In this document: piece after piece, positions 53,592-63,093 of the stretch
Numbering within the stretch: position 1 is the stretch's first letter
Layout of the letters: every line of letters starts with the position of its first letter
From: Kiloniellaceae bacterium
GTDB taxonomy: Bacteria; Pseudomonadota; Alphaproteobacteria; Kiloniellales; Kiloniellaceae
Direction of reading: 5' to 3'
NCBI GenBank assembly: GCA_021776195.1
Contig: JAJFGK010000061.1
Coordinates: 35,281 to 99,280, forward strand
Length of the DNA: 64,000 nucleotides
Notes under the pieces: model-generated
The model's input: only the letters and a program-made list of their open reading frames with translations
Database searches by the model: none
What the model was told of the DNA's origin: nothing
Translations under genes and position numbers: made by a program

Positions 53592-54410
53592 CTACTGCAA
53601 GACCGGGAAGCCATGACAGACGGCAAGGTCCTGAAAGTCGCGAATCCGCTGATAGGCGTCCGGACCCAGGGTGGCGATGTCCTTCAAATAAAGGTTGTGA
53701 CGGGCGGTGGCCAGGTGCGGATCGGCGAAGACCCGGTAGATTGCCGCTTCCATCCGCGCGACCTTGGCTTCGTTCATGGTGGTGCGCGTGACATAGGGGA
53801 TACCCGGCGCCCAGTCGGTGGTGCCGAGCACCCGGGTGCCGGTCAGGGCCACGGGCCGGTAGGCGTCGAGCAGGGCATAGGTCACGCAGTCGATCGCCGT
53901 GACATCGGCCTTGCCGTTGCGCAGCAGGGCGAGGCTCGCGACGTGACTGCCGCTGACCAGGACCCGGGAAAAAAAGCGCCCGCCCTGGTTCCTGGGCGCG
54001 ACCAGGGCCCGCAAGGCGGACATGCCGGAATGGGATTCCATCCCATTGACGACGCAGACCCGGCCCCGCATCTCCAGGACATCGTCGCCTTCGACGCCTT
54101 CGCCCACGATCACCAGACTGGTGTAGTCGCTGCCCCTGCACTGAAGCGCGCCGTAGTGCGGCGTCGCGACCTGCCGCAGCCGGCCGGCATAGCGATTGAC
54201 GATGTCATAGCCGCAGCACTGGCTGAGCCACAGGTCCGGATCGTCCCAAAGGTCGATGGAGTTCTTCCCATGGACCATGGCGTCCGGAACATCGGCCAGA
54301 CCCTCGGCCCGGGCATGACGCGCGAAGCCGCGCCACAGCGCGTCCAGAGCCCCCCGTACCTCGGGGATATCGTACATAGGCATACTCGCAACCGGCATGA
54401 TCCCCACCAT
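53592..54410 (-). CDS. PhnD-like phosphate/phosphonate-type binding-fold protein without signal peptide
   Basis: A 272-residue protein of the PhnD/SsuA/transferrin-like fold: MPMYDIPEVRGALDALWRGF, DYTSLVIVG, VNGMESHSGMSALRALV and CVTYALLDAYRP. The start MVGIMPVA lacks a signal sequence, so it may be cytoplasmic or an enzyme-like family member; the second ATG (54398) does not add one. It lies 133 bp upstream of the aldolase gene on the same strand. The ligand is unknown. Confidence 0.78.
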   Translation of the reverse strand: MVGIMPVASMPMYDIPEVRGALDALWRGFARHARAEGLADVPDAMVHGKNSIDLWDDPDLWLSQCCGYDIVNRYAGRLRQVATPHYGALQCRGSDYTSLVIVGEGVEGDDVLEMRGRVCVVNGMESHSGMSALRALVAPRNQGGRFFSRVLVSGSHVASLALLRNGKADVTAIDCVTYALLDAYRPVALTGTRVLGTTDWAPGIPYVTRTTMNEAKVARMEAAIYRVFADPHLATARHNLYLKDIATLGPDAYQRIRDFQDLAVCHGFPVLQ

Positions 54411-54503
54411 CTATGCCTCGGTTTCTTGTCTTCTAGAACCCCAGTCCTACAACGGAAGATACCATGAAATCCTGTTAAGCCCTAAACCTCGTTCGCGGCC
54501 CCG

Positions 54504-56060
54504 TCAGGCGTCCCGGGCGGCAAAGGGACCCGCGTGGTGCCGGGCGAGGTAAGCGCGGTAGGCGGCAACTTCTTGGGCCACCCGGGCCTCGTCCCAGCCG
54601 AGCGTCTCGGCGACCGCCCGCGCCGCCTGCTCGGCAACACCGGCGCCCGCGCTTTCCGTCCAGGCCACGCCGGCGCGGCGCGCCAGGAGATCGGTCAGGC
54701 CGGTGACCTGCTCGGTCTCGGCCATGGTCTTGAGGTCGGACAGGCGGATCTCGGGCCACTCGTTCAAGAGCGCCGGCGAACTCGGGTCCTGGCCATAGGG
54801 ACGGGCCGCGTAGGACAGGCGGCCGGGCGGGCCGCTCGGCTCCCTTCGCGCCGCCAAGGCCGACAGAACCTCGGCGCCGGCAGAGCGATGGGTCATGATG
54901 GGCCCCGCCGTCATGGCCAGGGCGTCGGGCATGCCTTCGGCGGTCAGGTCGCGCAGCTGCCGGGCGCGCGCGCCGCGCGGTTGGGCCGGGTCATAGGTCA
55001 GCGGACGCACGCCGGCCCAGGCCGAGATGACCGCGCCGCGGGTCAGACCCAGACCGGGCAACAGGTGGTTGGCCTCGCCCAGCAGCCACTCGATTTCCGC
55101 TTCGGTCGGCACGATGCCGTCGGGGTCGCCTTCGTAGAGGGTTTCCGTCGGGCCGAAGAAGTGCAGGCCGCGCCAGGGCACGCAGTAGAACGGCTCTTGT
55201 CCGCGATGCAGGGTGGCGATGCCGACATTGGCACAGTCGGGCGGCAGGCGCACAACGATGTGCATGCCCTTTGTCCCGGTGATCTTGCGCCCGACCGGCT
55301 GCGCGGCGAGCCCGTTGACCCGGTCGATCCAGATGCCGGCCATGTTGACGATCGTCTGCGCCGTGACCTCGGCGCGCAGGCCTGTCTCGATCTGGTCTTC
55401 GAGCCGCAGGCGCCAGGCGCCATCACGATGCACCAGGCCTGTCACCGCGGTGTAGTTACGCGCCACCGCGCCGAGCCGTTCGGCGTCGAGGATCGTGTCC
55501 ATGACGATGCGCTCGGGCCATTCGAAGCGATACTCGCGGAACTTGGCGACGCCGAGCAGGCTGTCGAGATCCCTGAGACCGCCGATCAGGGGCGTACGCC
55601 GCACCGTCGCCGGGTCGAGCAGACTGTAGTCCAGCGGCACCTCCTTGGGGCCCAGGGCGGCCAGCAACCGGAAGGCAAGCGCGATCTGCCAGGGCTTGTA
55701 GGGCAGGCGCCTGGTGATGGGGAAATAGAAGTCGAAGGGCTTGACCCGCTCGGGGCTCTCGAGGGCGAACTGCTGGCGGCAGGCCATGGCCGCTCGGGCC
55801 ATGGTGCAGGCCGTTTTGAAGCGCCCGGGATGAAGCAGGAAATCCATCATCGACCTGCCCGGCGCCAGATAGCGCAGGCCGCAGTGCAGCAGCCGGCTCG
55901 AGCGGCTCGACGAGCCCGAAGCGAAGTCGCCCCGGTCCACCAACAGCGTGCGATACCCGGCGGCCGCGAGATGCTGGGCCGCGCTGGCGCCGTTGACCCC
56001 GGCGCCGATCACCGCCACGTCGAAGGACTGTCCCTCCAGGTCGCTCAGTTGCAATCGCAT
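54504..56060 (-). CDS. FAD-dependent glycerol-3-phosphate dehydrogenase/oxidase family protein
   Basis: A 518-residue flavoprotein of the GlpD family. The FAD motif is FDVAVIGAGVNGASAAQHLAAAG near residue 13, followed by GSSSRSSRLLHCGLRYL, the catalytic region of GlpD. The C-terminal helical domain spans about 400-518. It should oxidise glycerol-3-phosphate or a similar polyol phosphate and pass electrons to the quinone pool. ATG 56060 follows GGGAGAG. It is in line with the amine genes but 93 bp ahead, so it may belong to another unit. Confidence 0.87.
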   Translation of the reverse strand: MRLQLSDLEGQSFDVAVIGAGVNGASAAQHLAAAGYRTLLVDRGDFASGSSSRSSRLLHCGLRYLAPGRSMMDFLLHPGRFKTACTMARAAMACRQQFALESPERVKPFDFYFPITRRLPYKPWQIALAFRLLAALGPKEVPLDYSLLDPATVRRTPLIGGLRDLDSLLGVAKFREYRFEWPERIVMDTILDAERLGAVARNYTAVTGLVHRDGAWRLRLEDQIETGLRAEVTAQTIVNMAGIWIDRVNGLAAQPVGRKITGTKGMHIVVRLPPDCANVGIATLHRGQEPFYCVPWRGLHFFGPTETLYEGDPDGIVPTEAEIEWLLGEANHLLPGLGLTRGAVISAWAGVRPLTYDPAQPRGARARQLRDLTAEGMPDALAMTAGPIMTHRSAGAEVLSALAARREPSGPPGRLSYAARPYGQDPSSPALLNEWPEIRLSDLKTMAETEQVTGLTDLLARRAGVAWTESAGAGVAEQAARAVAETLGWDEARVAQEVAAYRAYLARHHAGPFAARDA

Positions 56061-56179
56061 CGGCTCTCCCTGGTCATCGTCCGGCCCTGGCTCCGATGGT
56101 AGGCAGGGCCAAGTGCCGTGACAACAGAGCCGAAGCGCAGTAGGGCATGGGTGCAGGGGCAATCGGGGGACCACAGATC

Positions 56180-57085
56180 ATGGCGGGGGGACTGCATCGC
56201 CCGGTGATGGGCGTCGCTTTGATGTGCATCGCCATGGTCTTCCTGACCGGCAACGACGCCATGGTGAAGTGGCTCAGGAGCGATTATCCGGTCGGCCAGA
56301 TTATCTTCATTCGCTCCGGCGTCGCCCTCGTGCTGATGGTAATGCTGGCGGCGGCTTCGGGTCGCCTCGCGCGTTTGCGGATCCGGTCCTGGCGCCAGCA
56401 GGTCCTGCGTGGGCTTTTCTCGATCAGCGGCGCCTTTCTCTTCGCCACGGCCCTCGGACTGCTGCCGCTGGCCGATGCGATTGCCCTGACTTTCGCCGGG
56501 CCGCTTTTCGTCGGTGCCCTGGCCGCGCCTGTCCTGGGCGAAAAAGTGGGCTGGCGGCGCTGGTCGGCGATCCTGATCGGCTTCATCGGCATCCTGGTGA
56601 TCATACGCCCCGGCGGCACCGCCTGGCAGTGGGCCCTCCTGCTGCCGCTGGCGGTCGCCGCGACCGACGGCGCCCGCGATCTCTTGACGCGTCACATGGC
56701 ATTGACCGAGGATTCACTCTCCACCATGATTTTCACCTTCGCCTGCCTCATGGCGGCGGCTCTTTGCACCCTGCCCTTCGGCTGGCAACCGGTCCCGTCC
56801 ACGGCCTACCTGTCGTTTATCGGGTCGGGCGTATTTTTCGCCGCGGCGCACTTTCTCATGCTCGAAGCCCTGCGCCAGGCCGAGGCCGGGCTGGTGGTGC
56901 CCTACAAGTACAGCTCGGTGGTCTGGGCCATGCTGGCCGGCATCCTGGTCTGGGGCGACTGGCCGGACCGATGGGTCCTGACCGGCTCGGCGATCATCGT
57001 GGCGAGCGGTCTCTACGTCTTCCATCGCGAGGGTCTGAAGCCGAACAGGTCAACCGAACGGCCACACCGCGCGGCCGAGAGGTAA
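56180..57085 (+). CDS. DMT/EamA-family transporter
   Basis: A 301-residue membrane protein with about ten helices arranged as two EamA repeats (residues 10-140 and 155-290). Features include FLTGNDAMVKWL, FIRSGVALV and the closing helix with VLTGSAIIVASGLYVF. It likely exports amino acids or other metabolites. ATG 56180 was chosen because the hydrophobic segment starts soon after; an upstream start at 56147 is possible. Confidence 0.87.
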   Translation: MAGGLHRPVMGVALMCIAMVFLTGNDAMVKWLRSDYPVGQIIFIRSGVALVLMVMLAAASGRLARLRIRSWRQQVLRGLFSISGAFLFATALGLLPLADAIALTFAGPLFVGALAAPVLGEKVGWRRWSAILIGFIGILVIIRPGGTAWQWALLLPLAVAATDGARDLLTRHMALTEDSLSTMIFTFACLMAAALCTLPFGWQPVPSTAYLSFIGSGVFFAAAHFLMLEALRQAEAGLVVPYKYSSVVWAMLAGILVWGDWPDRWVLTGSAIIVASGLYVFHREGLKPNRSTERPHRAAER

Positions 57086-57095
57086 CTCTACCGAG

Positions 57096-58049
57096 TCAAT
57101 CCCTGGCCGCCTGGATGGCGCCCCAGAAGTCGTCGTACATCGCAGGGGGTATCGATGCCCGTTCAAGCAGCTTGGCCACCGCCTCCGGCCCTTCATAGCG
57201 CACCACGGTACGCGCCCGTTCCAGTCGCGCACCGGAGAGCACCGCCAGGGCCGCCTCGAAGAAGGGGAAACCCTCTTCCCGAAAGAGGCTCAAGACAATC
57301 AGGGGTGTGAGCTTCTTCTCCCGCCCCAGCCGCTTTGCCAGCACCAAGAGACTGTTCTCGGGCGCTTCGCGGATCAGGCCCTGAAGGGCGAGCAACTCCG
57401 CCTCGGAGACGACCGACGCGACATGATCCGGCAGACCATATGTGGCGGTCAGCTTGTCGCGCGCTGTCGCCGAGACCTTGACGATGAGCTTGGCGACAAC
57501 CTCCTCGTCCAGACTGCCCCGCTCCGCCAGGCGGTCGAGGATCCAGGACGAATCTTCGAAGAGCTCGATAAGGGTGTAGCAGACCGGAGCGGCCATTGGC
57601 GCGGCTTGGTTGTCGACGAGGACATCGGCAACCACAGAGTCGCCCACCTCGGCAAGAGCGAGCGCCAACCCTTCGCTCATGGAGGTTCGGCGTGCGACCG
57701 CGATACGGGCCCCGCGGGAGATTGTCATGACCAGCTGGCGCCAGTCTGTGTCAGAGAAAACCTCGGTGACCTCGAGAAAGGGACAGGCCACCGAATCGAC
57801 ATCGTGGGCTATCTTCAGGGCCACATCCCGGGGCAGGAACTTCGCGCACTTGACCGCTTCGGACAGCGCCGTCCGGACACGCTCGATCGCATCGCGGACC
57901 AATTCGCGCGCCAAGCCTTCGGCGGCCAGGCGCTCGGCCGCGGGCAAATCGTCCGCCGACAAGATTTGCCCGACGCGCTTGGCGACGACGATGCGGTCGG
58001 TGTCCTCCTTGCCGGCGAGGTGCTGGCCGAGGGCAGGCTTGGCTGACAT
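57096..58049 (-). CDS. DUF2336 domain protein
   Basis: A 317-residue soluble helical protein of the DUF2336 family, found mainly in alphaproteobacteria and of unknown function. Repeated helical units (e.g. LSADDLPAAERLAAEGLARELV, LSEAVKCAKFLPRDVALKIAHDVDSVACPFLE) suggest a scaffold-like solenoid. It lies convergent with the DMT gene (10-bp gap) and divergent from the ABC exporter. This gene supports the alphaproteobacterial assignment. Confidence 0.88.
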   Translation of the reverse strand: MSAKPALGQHLAGKEDTDRIVVAKRVGQILSADDLPAAERLAAEGLARELVRDAIERVRTALSEAVKCAKFLPRDVALKIAHDVDSVACPFLEVTEVFSDTDWRQLVMTISRGARIAVARRTSMSEGLALALAEVGDSVVADVLVDNQAAPMAAPVCYTLIELFEDSSWILDRLAERGSLDEEVVAKLIVKVSATARDKLTATYGLPDHVASVVSEAELLALQGLIREAPENSLLVLAKRLGREKKLTPLIVLSLFREEGFPFFEAALAVLSGARLERARTVVRYEGPEAVAKLLERASIPPAMYDDFWGAIQAARD

Positions 58050-58231
58050 CAGAGTTGAGGGGCCCTACGATGGTCGACGGGCTGAATCTGACAGCTCGAT
58101 CCTAGGAACTCGTTAATGTAAACAAGTCCGGAAACCTCCACTTCGACCCCTTCCGAAACTGCAAAGAGAAGGTCGCCTCTATCCCGAACGCGCTGGTTGA
58201 TTCATGTCCTTTAAGACTTTGCAACTATGTG

Positions 58232-58267
58232 GCCCTATAAGCGGGTTGAGCCCTATAAAAGGGTTGA
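58232..58267 (+). repeat. Two tandem 18-bp repeats upstream of the ABC exporter
   Basis: GCCCTATAAGCGGGTTGA is followed directly by GCCCTATAAAAGGGTTGA (16 of 18 bases match). They lie 70-105 bp before the ABC ATPase start, in the promoter region of the 287-bp divergent gap, and could be regulator-binding sites. No other strong signal was seen in the gap apart from the inverted repeat at 58279. Confidence 0.55.
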
Positions 58268-58278
58268 GGCGGGGATCC

Positions 58279-58294
58279 GTCACAAACTCGTGAC
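58279..58294. promoter_or_regulatory. Inverted repeat near the ABC exporter promoter
   Basis: GTCAC-AAACTC-GTGAC is a 5-bp perfect inverted repeat just after the tandem 18-bp repeats and 43 bp before the ATPase start. It may be an operator. Confidence 0.35.
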
Positions 58295-58336
58295 GTCATC
58301 GCCACAGCCGAGACGCTTGGAGCGGACCGAAATCGC

Positions 58337-59125
58337 ATGAGCACGCCAACGGCCGCCCTTGAGATCGTGGGACTGACCAAGGTTTTCGACAAGCCGGCCC
58401 TCGAAAACCTTAACCTTTCACTGCGACCTGGCGAGTTCTACGCGCTGTTGGGCCCCAATGGTGCCGGCAAGACCACGTCCTTGAGGATCGTCGCTGGCCT
58501 GCTGCGGCCCGATGCCGGCAGCGTTTCGGTCTTCGGCATCGATGCCCTGGCAGACCCCATCGCCGCCAAGCGTTTGATCGCATGGGTTTCCGACGAGCCC
58601 CTGGTCTATGACAAGTTGACGCCCTTCGAGTATCTGGAGTTCGTCGCCGGGCTCTGGGGCATCGAGGCGGCGACGGCCGAAACCCGTGGCCGGGAACTGC
58701 TCGACTGGCTCAGCCTGACCCCGCATGCGCACGAACGCTGTCAGGGCTTTTCCAAGGGGATGCGCCAGAAGGTCGCGCTGGCCGGGGCGCTGGTTCACGA
58801 TCCACGCCTGATCATTCTTGACGAGCCCCTGACCGGCCTTGACGCGGGCTCGGCGCGCCGCGTCAAGGACGTCCTCGCTGAGCGGGTCCGCGACGGCGCG
58901 ACGGTCATCATGACCACCCATATCCTGGAGGTCGCCGAGCGCATGGCCGAGCGCATCGGTGTCATCGACCGCGGCCGCCTGATCGCCGAAGGCACCCTGG
59001 AGGAGCTCAGACTCCAGGCGGGCAAGGGCGGGACCAGCCTGGAGGAGATCTTCCTCGACCTGGTTGAAGAAAGCGCACTGATCGAGGCGCCGGCACCCGA
59101 CAAGCAACGAGACAGCGCGGCGTGA
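58337..59125 (+). CDS. ABC-2-type exporter ATPase
   Basis: A 262-residue ATPase with Walker A GPNGAGKTTS, a signature of FSKGMRQKV and Walker B LIILDEPLTGLD, the CcmA/NatA-like subfamily used by exporters. It pairs with the membrane protein that follows and would drive efflux or lipid/heme-like transport. GTGA overlap with the next gene shows coupling. It is divergent from DUF2336. Confidence 0.92.
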   Translation: MSTPTAALEIVGLTKVFDKPALENLNLSLRPGEFYALLGPNGAGKTTSLRIVAGLLRPDAGSVSVFGIDALADPIAAKRLIAWVSDEPLVYDKLTPFEYLEFVAGLWGIEAATAETRGRELLDWLSLTPHAHERCQGFSKGMRQKVALAGALVHDPRLIILDEPLTGLDAGSARRVKDVLAERVRDGATVIMTTHILEVAERMAERIGVIDRGRLIAEGTLEELRLQAGKGGTSLEEIFLDLVEESALIEAPAPDKQRDSAA

Positions 59126-60720
59126 GTCAGCTCGCGACCCAGCCGGCGCCGCGCGTGGCAATCGCCCGGTCGTTCGGGATGACGGCCCGCGCCGGCAGCC
59201 TGGCCTGGTTCGGTCGGCACGAGGTGCGGCTGCTGTGGCGCGAATGGGTGTCGCTCTGGACCGCCGGAAAGCGCAGCCGCGAAGGGCTGCTCGCGGTCGG
59301 GGCCGTGGTGCTTCTCGGCATTATCCATCTCTTTGCCCATGTCATCATCTCATCGCTCACGGCAGACGGGCTCGTCCTCGACAAAACCACCCTGGTGGTG
59401 GTCAGCTCCAGCGCCTTCCTGTCCTTTTCGATGATGGTCTCCCAGGTCATGGAGTCGGTCACCCGTGCGTTCTACGCCCGCGCCGACCTCGACCTGATTC
59501 TGTCGTCGCCGACCTCGGCGCGGCGGGTCTTCACGGTGCGCATGATCGCCATCGCGGTCTCGACGGCGGCCTTGACCACGGTCCTTGCCGGTCCCTTCAT
59601 CAACGCCTTGACCTATAACGACGGGCCCCACTGGTTGGCGGCCTATGGCGTGCTGGCGGCGATGGGCGCGTTCTCGACCGCCCTGGCGCTGGTTCTGACC
59701 TTCTTTCTGTTTCGAACTCTCGGGCCCAAGCGCACGCGCACCATATCGCAGATCCTCTCGGCCGTGGTCGGCGCGGCATTTGTCATCGGCGTCCAGGTGG
59801 CCGCGGTGCTGTCCACCGGAACCTTCTCCCGCGTGGAGGTCTTTCAGTCCGCCGGCTATGTCGATGCGGCGCCCGATGTGAGCAGCCTGCTCTGGTGGCC
59901 GGCGCGCGCCGCCATGGGAGACCTGCCGGCCCTGGCCGCGGTCATGGCGGTCAGCTTCGGGCTTCTCGCCCTGGTCATCGCGGTCTTCTCCGGGACCTTC
60001 GGCGACCATGTGATCGCCGCCTCGGGCGTCGCCCATGAGGGCGGCAAGGCCGGGCGGCAGCGCAGCGGCTTTCGTACCGCCTCGACCGCGAGCGTGCTGC
60101 GTCGCAAGGAATGGACGCTGCTGCTGCGCGATCCCTGGCTGATGTCGCAGACCCTGATGCAGATTCTCTACCTGCTCCCGCCCGCGCTGCTGCTTTGGGT
60201 CAACTTCGGGGTCGGCACCGGCGCGTTGCTGATCATCGTGCCGATCCTGGTCATGGCCGCCGGCCAACTGGCCGGCGGTCTGGCCTGGCTCGCGGTTTCC
60301 GGCGAGGACGCACCGGACCTCGTGGCCTCGGCGCCGCTCCCGGCGGGCGCGGTGATCCGCGCCAAGGTCGAGGCGGTCATCGGCGCCGTGGTCCTGGTGA
60401 TCGCCCCGCTGATCGCCGCCCTGGCCCTGGCCTCGCCCAAGCTGGCTTTGGTCGCCCTCTTGGGCTCGGTCGTTTCATCGGCGTCCGGCACGACCATCCA
60501 GATCTGGTTCCGCGCCCAGGCCAAGCGCAGCAACTTCCGGCGCCGCCAAACCTCGTCCCGTGTGGCGACACTGGCGGAGGCGCTGTCCTCGATCCTCTGG
60601 GCCGGGACCGCCGCCCTGGCCGCCGCCGGGTCTTGGTTCGCCCTGGCCCTCGCCCTGCTCGCCACGATCACCCTGGCAGTGGCCTGGTTCCTCAGCCCCC
60701 GCCGGGACGCGGGAACCTGA
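59122..60720 (+). CDS. ABC-2-type exporter membrane protein
   Basis: A 532-residue membrane protein with about ten to twelve helices, starting at GTG 59122 inside the ATPase stop. An N-terminal soluble region (to about residue 45) is followed by the helices; a cytoplasmic loop lies near 300-330. It has no recognised ligand motif and belongs to the large permease type paired with CcmA-like ATPases. Function beyond export is unknown. Confidence 0.83.
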   Translation: MSQLATQPAPRVAIARSFGMTARAGSLAWFGRHEVRLLWREWVSLWTAGKRSREGLLAVGAVVLLGIIHLFAHVIISSLTADGLVLDKTTLVVVSSSAFLSFSMMVSQVMESVTRAFYARADLDLILSSPTSARRVFTVRMIAIAVSTAALTTVLAGPFINALTYNDGPHWLAAYGVLAAMGAFSTALALVLTFFLFRTLGPKRTRTISQILSAVVGAAFVIGVQVAAVLSTGTFSRVEVFQSAGYVDAAPDVSSLLWWPARAAMGDLPALAAVMAVSFGLLALVIAVFSGTFGDHVIAASGVAHEGGKAGRQRSGFRTASTASVLRRKEWTLLLRDPWLMSQTLMQILYLLPPALLLWVNFGVGTGALLIIVPILVMAAGQLAGGLAWLAVSGEDAPDLVASAPLPAGAVIRAKVEAVIGAVVLVIAPLIAALALASPKLALVALLGSVVSSASGTTIQIWFRAQAKRSNFRRRQTSSRVATLAEALSSILWAGTAALAAAGSWFALALALLATITLAVAWFLSPRRDAGT

Positions 60721-60750
60721 GGTTCAGCCAGGCCATCCGCGCCGGAGCGG

Positions 60751-62283
60751 TCAGGTCCCCCCCTCGCGGTCCACGTAGCGCTTGATCTCCCCGCTCTGCA
60801 GCCGCGACCAGTAGGAGTTGAGCTCCTCCTTGACCACCGGGAACAGCACATAGAGCGCGATGATGTTGGCAATCGCCATGGCGAAGATCGCCGAATCGGA
60901 GAAGTCCACCACCGGGCCCAGGTTCATCGATGAGCCGATCACCACGAAGATGCAGAACAGCAGCTTGAACAGCAGGTCCATGGTGCGGCTCTCGCCGAAC
61001 AGGTAGGCCCAGCACTTGGTTCCGTAGTAGGACCAGGAAATCATGGTCGAGAAGGCGAAAAGGATCACCGCCACGGCCAGGATATAGGGGAACCAGGGAA
61101 AGGCCGTCGCGAAGGCCGAGGACGTCAACTCGACGCCGCTCATGCCGGCCTCGTTCGAATAGGACCCGGTGATCACGATGACCAGGGCCGTCATGGTGCA
61201 GATCACCACGGTGTCGATGAAGGGCTCGTGCAGGGCCACCAGACCCTCGGTGATGGGCTCCTTGGTGCGAACCGCCGAGTGCGCGATCGAGGCCGAGCCG
61301 ACGCCGGCCTCGTTAGAGAAGGCGGCGCGCTTGAAGCCCTGGATCAGGGCACCGATAGCGCCACCGGCAACGCCTTCGGGGTTGAAGGCGCCCACGAAAA
61401 TCGCCGAGATCGCCGCGGGAACCTCCGTGATGTTCATCAGTATAATGACAAGTGCCGAGGCCACATAGATGATCGCCATGAAAGGCACGATCTTTTCGGT
61501 CACCTTGGCGATCGACTTGATGCCGCCGATGATGACCGAGCCGACCAGACCCGCGACGATCAGGCCGAACAGCCAGCCCTTGTCGGCCATGAAGCTGCCC
61601 TCGCCCCCGGTCACGTTGACGAACTGCTGGAAAGACTGGTTGGCCTGGAACATGTTGCCGCCACCGAGCGCCCCGGCGATGCAACAGACCGCGAAAAAGA
61701 TCGCCAGCACCTTGCCGATGCCGCCCATGCCCTTCTCGGCGAAGCCCTTGCTCATGTAGTACATGGGGCCACCCGAGACCGAGCCATCGGCGTACTCATT
61801 GCGATACTTCACACCCAGGGTGCACTCGGCGAACTTCAAGGACATGCCGAGCAGGCCGGCCAGGATCATCCAGAAGGTCGCGCCCGGGCCGCCGATGGAA
61901 ACCGCGATGGCCACGCCGGCGATGTTGCCGAGACCGACCGTGCCCGAGAGCGCGGTGGCCAGGGCTTGAAAGTGCGTGACCTCGCCGGCGTCTTTCGGGT
62001 TTGAGTAGTCGCCCTTGACCAGATCGATCGCGTGCTTGAAGGCGCGAAAGCTGATGAAATTGAAATAGAAGGTGGCGATGGCGGCCGCGATGACCAACCA
62101 GAGAACGATCAGCGGCATGGCGGTTCCGAACACGGGAACCGAGTAGAAGATGATGCCGACGATGAAGTTTGAAATCGGCGAGATGATCTCGTTGATCCGC
62201 TGGTCGATGGACACCGCTTCCTGTGCCCAGGCCGCCGGCGCCCAGAGCAGCGCGACCAACAAAGCCGCTAGAAACTTCTTCAT
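60751..62283 (-). CDS. Sodium:alanine symporter (AGCS family)
   Basis: A 510-residue amino-acid carrier, longer than usual because an N-terminal signal-like segment ([20 protein letters not shown]) precedes the family core. Core motifs are [26 protein letters not shown] and [16 protein letters not shown]. It should import alanine or glycine with sodium. ATG 62283 follows GGGGGAGG. It is 99 bp downstream of the UspA gene on the same strand. Confidence 0.93.
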   Translation of the reverse strand: MKKFLAALLVALLWAPAAWAQEAVSIDQRINEIISPISNFIVGIIFYSVPVFGTAMPLIVLWLVIAAAIATFYFNFISFRAFKHAIDLVKGDYSNPKDAGEVTHFQALATALSGTVGLGNIAGVAIAVSIGGPGATFWMILAGLLGMSLKFAECTLGVKYRNEYADGSVSGGPMYYMSKGFAEKGMGGIGKVLAIFFAVCCIAGALGGGNMFQANQSFQQFVNVTGGEGSFMADKGWLFGLIVAGLVGSVIIGGIKSIAKVTEKIVPFMAIIYVASALVIILMNITEVPAAISAIFVGAFNPEGVAGGAIGALIQGFKRAAFSNEAGVGSASIAHSAVRTKEPITEGLVALHEPFIDTVVICTMTALVIVITGSYSNEAGMSGVELTSSAFATAFPWFPYILAVAVILFAFSTMISWSYYGTKCWAYLFGESRTMDLLFKLLFCIFVVIGSSMNLGPVVDFSDSAIFAMAIANIIALYVLFPVVKEELNSYWSRLQSGEIKRYVDREGGT

Positions 62284-62382
62284 GGAAACCTCCCCCAAGT
62301 AACGCAGGCCGCCTGGAGCGGCTTGCTTGGATGTTTCGGTCAAGGCAAGACCTTCAATGGACCGGCCTATCGACAGGTGCCG

Positions 62383-62817
62383 TCAAGGAACAACCGTGAT
62401 CGGAACGGGTGATGCCTGCACCAAACTGCCGGTCACCGAGCCGAACAGCAGCGTCGCCAGTTTCGACTCGCCGCGCCGGCCGACAAAGATCTGCGTGGCG
62501 CTTTCTTCTGTAGCCAGCCGGCAAAGAACTTCCGCGGCATGGCCGTGACGCACCATGCTTTCGACCGTCAGGCCCCGGCCGTTTAAAGACTCCACCATGG
62601 GATTGACGACCTGAGTCTGAGCCCGCTCGATTTCTTCCTCGCGCCGCTTGTGGCGCTGATCGTTCTCTTCCGGCGTGTTGAAGGAGTAAGGCGACCACTC
62701 GATCACATAGACCAGAACAATTTTAGCCTGACCCGCCTCGGCGCGTTTGCTCGCGAATTCCACCGCGCGAGTCGCCCCGTCGCTGCCATCGATGCCGACA
62801 ATGAAGGTGTTGGTCAT
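62383..62817 (-). CDS. Universal stress protein, UspA family
   Basis: A 144-residue UspA domain protein. It starts FIVGIDGSDGATRAV and ends with an ATP-binding type loop, VGRRGESKLATLLFGSVTGSLVQ. This matches the ATP-binding G-2x-G-9x-G-S/T pattern. It is likely a stress-induced nucleotide-binding protein. ATG 62817 replaces a longer frame that would begin in the promoter region. The 276-bp divergent gap upstream holds no clear signal. Confidence 0.92.
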   Translation of the reverse strand: MTNTFIVGIDGSDGATRAVEFASKRAEAGQAKIVLVYVIEWSPYSFNTPEENDQRHKRREEEIERAQTQVVNPMVESLNGRGLTVESMVRHGHAAEVLCRLATEESATQIFVGRRGESKLATLLFGSVTGSLVQASPVPITVVP

Positions 62818-63093
62818 GTTCGAAGCCTCGCTCCTGCGCTTGGCTCTCAATCGGTCGGGACTACCACGCTTCGTGATGCGCCCCGACCGGCGAGGCCAGA
62901 TTTTAAAGGTCGTAGCACATGGATAGTAGACCACCTGGGCGAGTTCCGCACAACTGGGCCCATCGTACTATGAGATTGGGACGGCAGGACGGCTCTTGCC
63001 CGCCTATCGGGCACAAAGCTCTCTTGCTTCCCCTATTTCTCTTGCCTAATGTCGCGGCCTTCCGACCTCCAGGTAACAAGAGAGCTCAAAACC

